A stretch of 64,000 bases of DNA from Fen-1273 sp035516035. GTDB taxonomy: Bacteria; Bacteroidota; Ignavibacteria; UBA10030; UBA6906. The stretch lies in the NCBI GenBank assembly GCA_035516035.1, contig DATJAS010000039.1, forward strand, positions 5,791-69,790. The letters are read 5' to 3'. The translations under genes were made by a program, and so were the position numbers. The notes under the pieces were generated by a model. It was not told the origin of the DNA, did not search any database, and saw only the letters and a list, made by a program, of their open reading frames with translations. Below, one piece after another: positions 14,588 to 23,324 of the stretch. Position 1 is the first letter of the stretch; the number at the start of each line of letters is the position of its first letter.

Positions 14588-17329
14588 ATGTCTATGCGAC
14601 TCACACCTGTCGTTGCCCTGGTTATTCTCGCCTCCCCAGCGTTTTCCCTCCCCCGCACCACGACGGGGGAATTCACGATCCACAACACAGTGCTGACGTG
14701 CACGGTCGGCATACAGGAAGGTCATCTCGCGTTTGACCGTGTCCTGCTCAACCCGGCCGGCGGATCCTCTTCCTCCGCGGAGCTGATCCCCGTCGAGACG
14801 GACGGCGACTTCGCGCTTGAGATCATGTGGTCTGACTGGCGGCCCCCCGGGGCGAAAAACAACGGGGAGAATCCGGTCACGCTGACGGCCAGGGACTTCA
14901 CGTTCGATACCGCGTCGACAGTACCCGGCACGCGCGGCGGGACTGAATTGCGCCTCGACTTCACCGGGCCGGACGGGACGATTCGTCTCCGCGTTACATA
15001 TGGTATCGGGGCCGGCGATTTCTACGTGCGGAAAACCATCGCCGTCATGGATTCAACCGGCGCCGGCCATTTTCTGCGCCAGGTGCGCGCGATGGACTGC
15101 ATTCTCAGGGGTTCCCCCGCGATTCGCAAAAGCGGAGGGTTCGGGCAGCCGGCGGCGAGCACGTACGCGGGGAGGACCGGGGCGTTCTTCGGTCTCGAGT
15201 ATCCCGCTTCCCGGAACTCCCTGGTCGCCGAAGGTGCGGACGCGCGGCTCCGGTGCGGCGAAGAGATCGGCGAGCCGATCGGCAACCGCTGGTTGAGCGC
15301 GGACCCGGCCGTGGAGGGCGTGACGCCCGATACGGCCGTACGGCAGTGGTTCTGGCACTACGTCGACGACATCCGCGTCGCCCCCCTGCGTCCCTACACG
15401 CTCTATAATTCCTGGTACGACATTCGCTCTCCGGATTTCCGCAACATCGATCCCGCGCACGTGATGAACGAGGAGAACATCCTCCGGATCATCGGCCTGA
15501 TCGACAGGAACATGATCGACAAACACGGGATACGGCTTGACGCGTTTGTTCTGGACGACGGCTGGGACGTGTACGAAAGCGACTGGCAGCTCAGGCCGGT
15601 CCAGTTCCCGCACGGGCTGAAGCCCATCGCGGACGAGTTGAAAAAGACGAACACCGCGCTGGGCATGTGGCTCGGCCCGACCGGCGGGTATTCATTCCAC
15701 GACCGCCGGATGGGCTGGATGAAGGCGCACGGCTACGAGATTGTCGACGACCAGCTCTGCCTTGCGGGAGAAAAATACAGCGCCCTCTTCCGGAAACGGG
15801 TCGAGGATTTCGTGCGCGACGATGGGGTCGGGTATTTCAAGTGGGACGGTATCCAGTTCGTCTGCAACGACCCCTCGCACGGGCACCCGGTGGACATCTA
15901 CTCGCGGCGCGCGGTTATCGAGAGCGTGATCGACAAGTGCAGGGCGGTTCGCGCCATCAACCCGGCCACATTTCTGAACGTCACATCGGGCACCTGGCTC
16001 AGTCCCTGGTGGCTCCCATACGCAAACCAGATCTGGATGGACGGGCAGGACTACGGGTACGCCGACGTTCCCTCCATCAGCCCCCGCGACGCGGCGATCA
16101 CGTACCGCGACTTCGTCCTCTACGAGGACCTCAGGACAAAGGACCTCTGGTTCCCCGTCGCGAACATGATGACGCACGGTATCATCAAGGGGGACCTTGA
16201 GAAGCTGGGCGGCGAGCACGAGCCGCTCGACAAGTTCACGAACGAAGCGCTCCTGTATTTTGCGCGTGGCGTCTCGATGTGGGAGATGTACATCTCACCC
16301 GACCTCCTGTCCGACGGGGAATGGGACGCGATGGCGCAATCGATGCAATGGGCAAGGGACCGGTTCCCGGTTCTGTCGACCACGACGATGGTGGGGGGAG
16401 ATCCGAAGGCGCGCGAGACTTACGGGTATGTCCATTTCCGGGGGAAGGAAGGCGTGATCGCGGCCCGGAACCCCTCGATCGAGCCCGGATCGCTCCAGGT
16501 GGCGCTCCTCCCGTCGGAGGGGCTCGATCCGTCGGCTGATTCGCTCGTGCTGGAGCGCGTCTACCCCTCGCTCTGGATATCCCCTGCGCTGACACGGGCG
16601 GGCTCCTTGGTCACGCTCCCGCTCGACGGATACGAGACGGCCGTGTACGAGCTTTATCCGCTGAAGAGTGCGACGGTTCCGCTGGTCGCGGGAGTGCGCT
16701 TTGCCGCAAAGAACACGGAGGGTACGCGATCGGTCGTGGCATGCTACCCGGAAGGAGAGGGGCGGACGAGGGTGCTCAATCCGTCGATCGCCCTCTCGGC
16801 TGAGCGGGGCGGGCACAGCGTTACACTGCCGGAAATCAGGTTTGACCACGGCGACTCACGCCCTGCCGGCTCCTCTGTACACGTGGGAAGTCGTCCCGGC
16901 ACCGGCGCGTTTGAGTTTTCGCTCGATATCGACGCCTCCGCGCACAATGCGATGCTGGCCGTCCTCCTGAAGCCGTCTCCCGGGACACAACCCTCCGGCG
17001 CTCCGGCGATCACCGCGCACATCGACGGCTCCGCAGTGCAACTCGAGACGGAAAGCCAGAAGGGGATGTGGGCGTGGTACACTGTGCCTGTCAGGGCCGG
17101 TACCCACTCCCTTTCATTGCTCATAGCGCCCGGCGGAAACGATAAGTCCTGGAAGGGGCTGGCGACGGCCTACCTGATCTGTGACCGGGCAGTCGAAGCG
17201 CAGGAAGTCTCGTTTGTATTGAAGGCGCCTCCCGTATTGCGGCCCATGCCTCCTCTACCTGCGGCCCCGGGAGAGTTCCGCGTCAACGAGCTTCTTGTGG
17301 AGCAGGAAATTTCCGCGGCCGCTCCGTAG
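14588..17329 (+). CDS. Secreted alpha-galactosidase-like glycoside hydrolase (clan GH-D, GH36/GH27-like)
   Basis: About 913 residues. A signal peptide (MRLTPVVALVILASPAFSLP) precedes a beta-sandwich domain. A TIM barrel starts near YNSWYDIRSP, with FVLDDGWDVYESDW, GMWLGPTGG and YFKWDGIQF; the Asp of the last is the expected nucleophile of clan GH-D. WMDGQDYGYADV supplies a later acidic residue. The C-terminal 250 residues are beta-sandwich sequence. Substrate is probably a terminal alpha-galactoside or alpha-GalNAc, but the surroundings of the nucleophile differ enough from standard GH36 that I leave it open. The frame is open upstream to 14468 only because it runs through the dispersed repeat; ATG 14588 or 14594 begins the signal peptide. 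No strong ribosome binding site is seen. GH20 follows 39 bp later. Confidence 0.8.
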   Translation: MSMRLTPVVALVILASPAFSLPRTTTGEFTIHNTVLTCTVGIQEGHLAFDRVLLNPAGGSSSSAELIPVETDGDFALEIMWSDWRPPGAKNNGENPVTLTARDFTFDTASTVPGTRGGTELRLDFTGPDGTIRLRVTYGIGAGDFYVRKTIAVMDSTGAGHFLRQVRAMDCILRGSPAIRKSGGFGQPAASTYAGRTGAFFGLEYPASRNSLVAEGADARLRCGEEIGEPIGNRWLSADPAVEGVTPDTAVRQWFWHYVDDIRVAPLRPYTLYNSWYDIRSPDFRNIDPAHVMNEENILRIIGLIDRNMIDKHGIRLDAFVLDDGWDVYESDWQLRPVQFPHGLKPIADELKKTNTALGMWLGPTGGYSFHDRRMGWMKAHGYEIVDDQLCLAGEKYSALFRKRVEDFVRDDGVGYFKWDGIQFVCNDPSHGHPVDIYSRRAVIESVIDKCRAVRAINPATFLNVTSGTWLSPWWLPYANQIWMDGQDYGYADVPSISPRDAAITYRDFVLYEDLRTKDLWFPVANMMTHGIIKGDLEKLGGEHEPLDKFTNEALLYFARGVSMWEMYISPDLLSDGEWDAMAQSMQWARDRFPVLSTTTMVGGDPKARETYGYVHFRGKEGVIAARNPSIEPGSLQVALLPSEGLDPSADSLVLERVYPSLWISPALTRAGSLVTLPLDGYETAVYELYPLKSATVPLVAGVRFAAKNTEGTRSVVACYPEGEGRTRVLNPSIALSAERGGHSVTLPEIRFDHGDSRPAGSSVHVGSRPGTGAFEFSLDIDASAHNAMLAVLLKPSPGTQPSGAPAITAHIDGSAVQLETESQKGMWAWYTVPVRAGTHSLSLLIAPGGNDKSWKGLATAYLICDRAVEAQEVSFVLKAPPVLRPMPPLPAAPGEFRVNELLVEQEISAAAP

Positions 17330-17368
17330 GCGATCACGAGGAACCACTTTCCACGCATAATCCCACAT

Positions 17369-19630
17369 ATGCCCATGCGCATCATTCACGCGTCCTCCAT
17401 AATGTTCCCTGTGCTGATACTCGCTATCTCGTCGATGCGGGCCCATGCCGGCGACCAGTTGCATCCCGTCCTGTCGCTTGTTCCCGAGCCCGTGAGCGTC
17501 AAAGAGCTCCCGGGGAAATTTGTCGTCGGTCCCGGCACTTCACTTGCTGTCGATCAGGCCGCGCCTGCGTTCAGGGATGTCGCCCGCTTTCTGGCGGCCC
17601 GACTGAGGGAATCGACCGGGTTCCCCCTCCCCCTCGATACCGCGGCGACAAGGCCGGCCCCCGGCCAGATTTATTTTGCATCCGGTTCCGTCGCGGGGGG
17701 GGAAGAAGCGTATGCGCTGGACGTATCGAACGGGGGGATCCGCATTTCGGCTCAGGCTCCCGCGGGAGCGTTCTATGCCATGCAAACGCTCCTCCAGCTC
17801 CTGCCGCCGGAAATCGAGTACGGATCACTGTTCCAGGGCCTGAGCTGGACGATCCCGTGCGTACAGGTGAAGGACGCGCCGCGGTTTCCCTGGAGAGGGA
17901 TGCACCTCGACGTCGGCAGGCATTTCTTCGGGAAGAAATTCGTCGAAGAATACATCGACCTTCTCTCCAGGTACAAGTTCAACGTCTTTCACTGGCACCT
18001 GACGGAGGACCAGGGGTGGAGGATCGAGATCAAGAAATACCCGCGGCTCACCACCGTCGGCTCATGGCGGAAAGAGACGCTGGGCGACGGTCAGCCCCAC
18101 GGCGGGTTCTACACGCAGGACGAGGTGAGGGAGGTTGTCGCCTACGCCCGGGAGCGGTTCATTACGATCGTCCCGGAAATCGAGATGCCCGGCCATTCGA
18201 CGTCGGCGCTCGCGGCGTACCCCGAGCTTTCATGCACCGGGGGCCCGTTTGACGTACAGACGAAGTGGCGCGTGTTCGACGACGTCTACTGCGCGGGGAA
18301 CGACAAAACGTTTGAATTCCTCGATGACGTCCTGACGGAAGTGATGGCGCTCTTCCCCGGGCCGTACATACACATCGGCGGGGACGAGTGCCCCAAGACG
18401 CGCTGGAAGGCCTGCCCGAAATGCCAGGCCCGGATCAAGGCCGAGGGACTGGCGAACGAGCACGAGCTGCAGAGCTACTTCATCAAAAGGATTGAGCGAT
18501 TCGTCAATGCGCACGGCAAGCGCTTGATCGGGTGGGATGAGATCCTCGAAGGGGGGCTCGCACCCAATGCGACTGTCATGTCCTGGCGCGGGATAGACGG
18601 GGGAATCGCCGCCGCCACCGCAGGTCACGGCGTGGTCATGAGTCCCACATCCAACTGCTATTTCGATTATTACCAGGGGCTGACCGGAGAACCCTGGGCG
18701 GTCGGCAGCTATCTGCCGCTGGAGAAGGTCTATGCGTATGAACCCGTGCCTCCCGGGCTCACCCCGGAACAGGCACGTCACATCCTGGGAGCGCAGGGGA
18801 ACGTGTGGACGGAGTCCATCCCCGGGCCTCCGCAGGCGGAGTACATGGCGTTTCCCCGCGCCTGTGCGATGAGCGAGGTGGTCTGGACGCCGGCGGCGAA
18901 GAAGGACTTCCGTGACTTCTCCGCCCGGATGGCGGACCAGTACGACCGCTTCGTCATGCGCGGCGTCAACGCCCGCATTCCGCCCCCCACCGGGTTCGAA
19001 GGGAACGCCGTCTTCACGAGCGACACGGTGGTGTCGATCGTGAGCCAGGTTCCCGGCTCCGTGATGCGGTACACGCTGGACGGCACCGACCCCACGAGCG
19101 GCTCCCCGGAAGTCACGGGACCGCTTACGCTCCGTGCGAGCACGACTGTAAAGGCCCGGACGTTTCTTACGTCGGGAGGAACGAGCCCTGTGCCGTTCGG
19201 CGTGTTCAGCCGGATCGATCCGGCGGTGAACGGGGTGGCATATACGATTGTGCCCCGCCGCGCAGGCGTCGAGACGATCCGGGGAGTCACCTCCATGATG
19301 TCGCTCGAGGGTCTGCCGCTTCCCGGCGACAGCTCCACTGTGACGCTGGAGGCACTGCTCGACATCCCTTCGGACGGGATCTACACGTTCGCGATGGCGC
19401 AGGGGGATTCGGCCTCGCTGACCATCGACGCCTTCAGGCCCGTTGATAACAGGGCCGCCGACTGGTGGGACGTTCCCACGGCGCGGTTCGCGCTGGGGAA
19501 AGGCGCTCACCGGATCTCGGTCGTGGTCGCCGCGGCCGGGCGTCCGAGCGGGCTGGGACTCAGCCTCGAAGGCCCGGGGCTCGAGCGCCGGGCAATCCCG
19601 CCGTTCATGCTCCGTCGGTCATCGCGATGA
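17369..19630 (+). CDS. Beta-N-acetylhexosaminidase (GH20) with CHB_HEX_C and PA14-like tail
   Basis: 753 residues. The signal peptide is followed by the GH20 N-terminal domain (VPEPVSVKELPGKFVVG) and the catalytic barrel: WRGMHLDVGRHF, FNVFHWHLTEDQGW, PEIEMPGHS, and HIGGDEC with the catalytic Asp339-Glu340 pair. WDEILEGG and NVWTE complete the pattern. It removes terminal beta-linked GlcNAc or GalNAc. From about residue 540 there is a chitobiase C-terminal sandwich (MRYTLDGTDPTSGSP) and a final PA14-like beta domain, the same order as in the GH89 enzyme. The gene lies between the clan GH-D enzyme and a sodium:solute symporter, suggesting that released amino sugars are taken up by the latter. 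It starts at ATG 17369 or 17375. Confidence 0.93.
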   Translation: MPMRIIHASSIMFPVLILAISSMRAHAGDQLHPVLSLVPEPVSVKELPGKFVVGPGTSLAVDQAAPAFRDVARFLAARLRESTGFPLPLDTAATRPAPGQIYFASGSVAGGEEAYALDVSNGGIRISAQAPAGAFYAMQTLLQLLPPEIEYGSLFQGLSWTIPCVQVKDAPRFPWRGMHLDVGRHFFGKKFVEEYIDLLSRYKFNVFHWHLTEDQGWRIEIKKYPRLTTVGSWRKETLGDGQPHGGFYTQDEVREVVAYARERFITIVPEIEMPGHSTSALAAYPELSCTGGPFDVQTKWRVFDDVYCAGNDKTFEFLDDVLTEVMALFPGPYIHIGGDECPKTRWKACPKCQARIKAEGLANEHELQSYFIKRIERFVNAHGKRLIGWDEILEGGLAPNATVMSWRGIDGGIAAATAGHGVVMSPTSNCYFDYYQGLTGEPWAVGSYLPLEKVYAYEPVPPGLTPEQARHILGAQGNVWTESIPGPPQAEYMAFPRACAMSEVVWTPAAKKDFRDFSARMADQYDRFVMRGVNARIPPPTGFEGNAVFTSDTVVSIVSQVPGSVMRYTLDGTDPTSGSPEVTGPLTLRASTTVKARTFLTSGGTSPVPFGVFSRIDPAVNGVAYTIVPRRAGVETIRGVTSMMSLEGLPLPGDSSTVTLEALLDIPSDGIYTFAMAQGDSASLTIDAFRPVDNRAADWWDVPTARFALGKGAHRISVVVAAAGRPSGLGLSLEGPGLERRAIPPFMLRRSSR

Positions 19631-19664
19631 CGTCATCCACATCACACATTCATGAGGAACACGC

Positions 19665-21326
19665 ATGGCAACATTCTCGCTGAGCGTCGTTGACTGGCTG
19701 ATCCTCGCAATCTACTTCGGCTTCATCCTGGGGCTCGGCTACTACCTGAAGAAATTCACGAAGAGCCAGGAAGACTACTTCCTGGCCGGGCGGAAAAACA
19801 GCGCGTGGGTGGCTGGCATCGCGTTTCTCTCCGCCAACCTGGGCGCGCTCGAGCTGCTCGGCATGACGGGCAATACGTTCAAATACGGGATGTACGTCGC
19901 GCACTTCTACTGGATCGGTGCGATCCCGGCGATGCTCTTCCTGGGTCTCTACATGATGCCGTTTTACTACAGCAGCAGGATTCACTCGGTTCCCGGCTAC
20001 CTGAAGCTCCGGTTCGACGAGCGGACGCGCGTGCTGAACGGTATCGCATTCGGGATCATGACGCTGCTCGTGTCAGGCATCAACCTCTACGCGATGGCGC
20101 TTGTGCTCCGGACGTTCCTCGGGTGGGACTGGAACGTGAGCATGTGGGTGTCTGCCGCGACGGTGGCTTTCTACGTGACGCTGAGCGGGCTGCTCTCGGC
20201 GATATTCACCGAGATTTTACAGTTTTTCCTCATCTGGTTTGGGCTCTTCCTGGTGACAATCCTGGGGCTCGTGGAGATCGGGGGGGTCGGCCAGGTCCTC
20301 AATCATATCCCCTCCTCGTTCGGCACGCTCTGGTCGACGTCCGGAGACGCGTCACAGAACGGCATGGCGATCACGTGGGCCGGAATCGTCCTGGGGCTCG
20401 GCTTCGTCCTCTCGTTCGGTTACTGGACGACAGACTTCCTGGTCGTGCAGCGGGCCTTCTCGGCGCGCAACCTGAGGGCCGCGCGGATGACGCCGATCAT
20501 TGCCTCGTTCCCGAAGATGGCAGTCCCGGCAATCGTCGTTCTCACGGGGCTCATCGCGCTCATCCTCGCAAAGACGCCCGGGAGCGGCTTCGCGCTCATG
20601 CAGGACGGGGGGAAGATCAACTACGACTCCACGCTCCCTCTCCTCATCATGCGCTACTACCCGCACGGGCTCGTCGGTCTGGGCGTGTCCGCGCTCCTGG
20701 CAGGGTTCATGGCCGGGCAGGCGGGGAATATCAGCGCGTTCAATACGGTGTGGACGTATGACGTCTACCGGGCGATCATCAACAAAAACGCGAGCGATGA
20801 TCACCTGGTGTGGGTCGGGAGGATCTCGACGGTAATCGGCGTGGTCCTGAGCGTCGTCACCGCCTACTGGGCGAAGGGATTCCCGAGCATCATGGACTAC
20901 ATGCAGGCGATATTCTCCTGGGTCAACGCGCCCCTCTTTGCGACGATGCTCCTCGGGATGTTCGTCGTCTGGATCACTCCCGCCGGGGCGTTCTGGGGCC
21001 TCCTTGCGGGGATGGGGACGTCGATCACGATGTTCCTCGCGGTCAAGTTCCAGTGGATCGACCCGTCGCAGATCACGATGTCGAACGCCGCGAGCGACAT
21101 GGCGGTGAATTTCTGGCGGGCATGGTGGGCATGGCTCGTCTGCTTCGGGACAACGATCGTCATCAGCCTCTTCACGAAGAAAAAGCCGAAGGAGGAGCTG
21201 GTGGGACTGGTGAAGGGACTGACCGAGAAGACGGCGCTGGAAGGTGTGCCGTTCGTGAAGAGGCCCGAATTCTACGCGATCATCTCGGTGATCGTGCTGG
21301 TCATTCTCAACGTGTACTTCTGGTAG
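19665..21326 (+). CDS. Sodium:solute symporter (SSS family), probable sugar transporter
   Basis: 553 residues with about 13-14 membrane segments. SSS-family features are clear: VDWLILAIYFGFILGLGYYLKK at the first helix, EDYFLAGRKNSAWVAGIAFLSANLGALELLGMTG with the sodium-site region, SVPGYLKLRFDERTR, and LSGLLSAIFTEILQFFLIW. The closest remembered branch is the SGLT/NagX-type sugar transporters. Placed directly after GH20 and the alpha-galactosidase-like gene, it probably imports the monosaccharides they release, such as GlcNAc, GalNAc or galactose. Start at ATG 19665 with a GAGGAA ribosome binding site; a small membrane protein gene follows 9 bp after its stop. Confidence 0.9.
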   Translation: MATFSLSVVDWLILAIYFGFILGLGYYLKKFTKSQEDYFLAGRKNSAWVAGIAFLSANLGALELLGMTGNTFKYGMYVAHFYWIGAIPAMLFLGLYMMPFYYSSRIHSVPGYLKLRFDERTRVLNGIAFGIMTLLVSGINLYAMALVLRTFLGWDWNVSMWVSAATVAFYVTLSGLLSAIFTEILQFFLIWFGLFLVTILGLVEIGGVGQVLNHIPSSFGTLWSTSGDASQNGMAITWAGIVLGLGFVLSFGYWTTDFLVVQRAFSARNLRAARMTPIIASFPKMAVPAIVVLTGLIALILAKTPGSGFALMQDGGKINYDSTLPLLIMRYYPHGLVGLGVSALLAGFMAGQAGNISAFNTVWTYDVYRAIINKNASDDHLVWVGRISTVIGVVLSVVTAYWAKGFPSIMDYMQAIFSWVNAPLFATMLLGMFVVWITPAGAFWGLLAGMGTSITMFLAVKFQWIDPSQITMSNAASDMAVNFWRAWWAWLVCFGTTIVISLFTKKKPKEELVGLVKGLTEKTALEGVPFVKRPEFYAIISVIVLVILNVYFW

Positions 21327-21335
21327 GGGGACGCG

Positions 21336-21539
21336 ATGAAACCGATCTGGTATTTTGTGGGCCTCTTCCTGACCGCGGTGGGCGTTATCGTCCTGGCCTC
21401 GGGGCTCTACGACCTGGCGACTCCCCCTGCGGAAAAGACCGTCCTTGCGGAGCTCCACCCCGGCGTCTGGTGGGGAGCCGTGATCCTCGTCGCGGGGTTG
21501 CTCTTCTTCCTGTTGAATAGAAAGAAGACCGTGGAATAG
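21336..21539 (+). CDS. Small two-helix membrane protein downstream of the symporter
   Basis: 67 residues with two predicted membrane helices (WYFVGLFLTAVGVIVLASGLY and WWGAVILVAGLLFFLL) joined by a short hydrophilic loop, then a basic end RKKTVE. The start has a good ribosome binding site (AGGGGGA) and lies 9 bp after the symporter stop, so it is co-translated. No family is recognised; small partners of this size are often found with SSS transporters. Its last codons (GTGGAATAG) are the first copy of a tandem repeat that continues past the stop. Confidence 0.7.
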   Translation: MKPIWYFVGLFLTAVGVIVLASGLYDLATPPAEKTVLAELHPGVWWGAVILVAGLLFFLLNRKKTVE

Positions 21540-21587
21540 GACCTATCGCCGAGACTGTGGAATAGGATTTATCGCCGGAGATTGTGG
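21531..21587. repeat. 26-27 bp tandem repeat beginning in a stop codon
   Basis: GTGGAATAGGA followed by CCTATCGCC begins at 21531, and again at 21557 with TTTATCGCC; a partial third copy (GTGG) starts at 21584 and merges into the hairpin at 21574-21612. Unit length is 26-27 bp. Confidence 0.75.
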
Positions 21588-21612
21588 CGCCTATGGCGCC
21601 ACAATCTCCGGC
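21574..21612. terminator. Perfect 18-bp hairpin between convergent genes
   Basis: GCCGGAGATTGTGGCGCC at 21574-21591 is the exact reverse complement of 21595-21612, with the loop TAT. It lies between the small membrane protein and the convergent outer-membrane protein gene whose stop is at 21617. The GAGATTG/CAATCTC arms recall the ends of the dispersed repeat family. Confidence 0.75.
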
Positions 21613-21616
21613 TGCT

Positions 21617-22288
21617 CTACAGCTCCACCCTCACCCCCGCATGAACGCACACGTACGAAGCGGTGTTCGCCCCGGCGATCCTGACCCCGAAGAGGTCGGC
21701 GGGCTCCACGCGGTCATCCGCATTGGACATCGCCGTGTATATCCCGGCGATGTCAAGCGACACGCCGCTCCCGATGGAAAGTAGGACTCCCGCATCGAGG
21801 CTCATCGCGGGTTCCGTCCACGTGCCGCCGTACGTGCCCGATTGAGACTCGCCTGCTGCCGGCGAGGTTCCCGTTGCCGTCCAGTGAAGAAAGTACGCTC
21901 CTCCGGAGCCCCCGACGTACGGTCTCAGAAGCGTCCCGCTGAATGTCAATCGGGCGCCGAACATCGCCGGAAAGGCCCGGAACGGCCCGCTCACGTTCAC
22001 GCCCGTTTGCCCGCCCAGCGCTGCTATCGCGGTGTTGATCTTCGCGGGATTGAACTGCCAGTGGACGTAGCCGCCCCGGAGGAGGAGGCTGAAGTTTTCG
22101 TTCAGGGGAAATTCAAGAACGCCCGTTCCTTCGTATCCGGCACGGAACATCGTCCGGATGCCCCTCACCGGGAACGCTGCCCCGCCGCCGAGCGAGAGGC
22201 TGACCTGGTTTTCGGCCAGCAGAGAGCCGCGGGCCGCGATGATCAGTGCGAGCGTGATTGCGAATACGGATACAATACGTCTCATCAA
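21617..22288 (-). CDS. Outer-membrane beta-barrel protein
   Basis: 223 residues. A signal peptide (MMRRIVSVFAITLALIIAARGSLLAE) is followed by alternating amphipathic strands of an eight-stranded OmpA/OMP_b-brl-type barrel: QVSLSLGGGAAFPV, FSLLLRGGYVHW, FPAMFGARLTFSG, SLDAGVLLSIGSGVSLDIAGIYTA, ending ASYVCVHAGVRVEL. The predicted C-terminal residue is a Leu after an aromatic-poor strand. It is divergent from the hydroxyproline operon and convergent with the symporter operon, and appears to be a single-gene unit. The substrate or role is unknown; such small barrels are frequent and poorly assigned in this group. Confidence 0.8.
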   Translation of the reverse strand: MMRRIVSVFAITLALIIAARGSLLAENQVSLSLGGGAAFPVRGIRTMFRAGYEGTGVLEFPLNENFSLLLRGGYVHWQFNPAKINTAIAALGGQTGVNVSGPFRAFPAMFGARLTFSGTLLRPYVGGSGGAYFLHWTATGTSPAAGESQSGTYGGTWTEPAMSLDAGVLLSIGSGVSLDIAGIYTAMSNADDRVEPADLFGVRIAGANTASYVCVHAGVRVEL

Positions 22289-22351
22289 AAACCCCGTTCG
22301 TGAAACTCCTCATAATCGCTTATTTTTCGGCCAATTACAAGAAAAATCGGC

Positions 22352-22380
22352 TTGACAGCCCGGTGCAGGTGTGATATATT
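22352..22380 (+). promoter_or_regulatory. Consensus sigma70 promoter of the hydroxyproline operon
   Basis: TTGACA at 22352-22357 and TATATT at 22375-22380 with a 17-bp spacer. The first gene starts at 22413 after a GGGGGAG ribosome binding site. The transcription start would fall at about 22387, inside the inverted repeat at 22373-22391. Confidence 0.75.
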
Positions 22381-22397
22381 ACAGATATATCTAACAC
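22369..22397. promoter_or_regulatory. Probable GntR operator overlapping -10 and +1 of the hydroxyproline operon
   Basis: GATATAT (22373-22379) and ATATATC (22385-22391) form a perfect inverted repeat with a 5-nt spacer; GTGT (22369-22372) and ACAC (22394-22397) add an outer symmetry. The site covers the -10 box and probable start point, the position expected of a repressor. The operon encodes a GntR/FCD regulator (24794) that is the natural candidate. Confidence 0.55.
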
Positions 22398-22412
22398 AAT
22401 CAGGGGGAGTTC

Positions 22413-23324
22413 GTGGCCTCGACGTGGGAAGGCGTCTTCACCGCACTGACGACAAAGTTCACGGTGGTGGGGGCGCTTGACATCGGTGCCATGGAAGCGC
22501 ATATCGATCGCCAGGTCTCCGCAGGAGTGCACGGCATCATCGTCCTGGGATCGCTCGGCGAGAACGGATCCCTTTCGGCCGCGGAAAAGCAGGACGTCGT
22601 GAAATCTGCAGCCGCCGCCTGCAGGGGGCGCGTGCCGGCGCTGGCGTGCGTAGCAGAAACCACTACGGCGGACGCGTGTGCATTCGCCCGCGACGCGGTC
22701 CGCAGCGGCGCCTCAGGTCTCATGCTCCTCCCTCCCATGCGGTATGCCTCGGACGAGCGGGAGACCGAGCAGTACCTCAGGTCCGTGGCGTCCGCCTCCG
22801 AAGTCCCGGTCATGCTCTACAACAACCCCGTTTCGTACCGCGTGGACGTCACGCCGGAGATGTTCGCCCGGCTTGCGGATGAACCCCGGTTTGTCGCGAT
22901 CAAAGAGTCGTCCGGCGAGGCGCGGCGGATCACCGATATCAGGAACCTCGTCGGGGACCGTTACGCGATATTCACCGGTGTCGACGATATCGCCCTGGAG
23001 AGCCTGCTCCTCGGCTGCGCCGGGTGGGTGGCGGGTCTTGTCTGCGCGTTTCCCCGGGAGACCGTCGCCCTCTATCGCTGCGTGAAGGAGCGGCGCATCG
23101 ACGAGGCGCTCGCACTCTACAGGTGGTTCATGCCGCTCCTCCACCTCGACGTCTCCGTGAAATTCGTGCAGAACATCAAGCTCGCCGAAGCGAAAGCGGA
23201 CGGCGGGAACGAGCGGGTGCGCCCGCCGCGCCTTCCGCTGGCGGGCGAAGAGCGCACACGCGTTGAGACGATTATCGAGAGGGCGCTCGCGACGAGACCA
23301 CGACTGACGGGAGTCACGCCATGA
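22413..23324 (+). CDS. DapA-family lyase, probable pyrroline-4-hydroxy-2-carboxylate deaminase
   Basis: 303 residues of the dihydrodipicolinate synthase/N-acetylneuraminate lyase family. The Schiff-base Lys164 (FVAIKESSGE) and Tyr136 (MLYNNPVS) are in place, with GSLGENGSL near the N-terminus as the carboxylate-binding loop. The C-terminal block LLHLDVSVKFVQNIKLAEA resembles the deaminase that converts pyrroline-4-hydroxy-2-carboxylate to alpha-ketoglutarate semialdehyde in the oxidative trans-4-hydroxyproline pathway. Context supports this: an aldehyde dehydrogenase overlaps it by 4 bp (ATGA), and an epimerase and FAD oxidase are in the same operon. GTG start after GGGGGAG. KDG aldolase or lysine biosynthesis DapA are less likely alternatives. 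Confidence 0.82.
   Translation: MASTWEGVFTALTTKFTVVGALDIGAMEAHIDRQVSAGVHGIIVLGSLGENGSLSAAEKQDVVKSAAAACRGRVPALACVAETTTADACAFARDAVRSGASGLMLLPPMRYASDERETEQYLRSVASASEVPVMLYNNPVSYRVDVTPEMFARLADEPRFVAIKESSGEARRITDIRNLVGDRYAIFTGVDDIALESLLLGCAGWVAGLVCAFPRETVALYRCVKERRIDEALALYRWFMPLLHLDVSVKFVQNIKLAEAKADGGNERVRPPRLPLAGEERTRVETIIERALATRPRLTGVTP

Noticed and set aside
18230..19510. 426-residue open frame on the minus strand opposite GH20
   Set aside because: The GH20 catalytic domain lies on the plus strand; the frame is shadow-like.
22413..23324. Lysine-biosynthesis DapA
   Set aside because: The gene is coupled to an aldehyde dehydrogenase in a catabolic operon and has a C-terminal block more like hydroxyproline-pathway deaminases.
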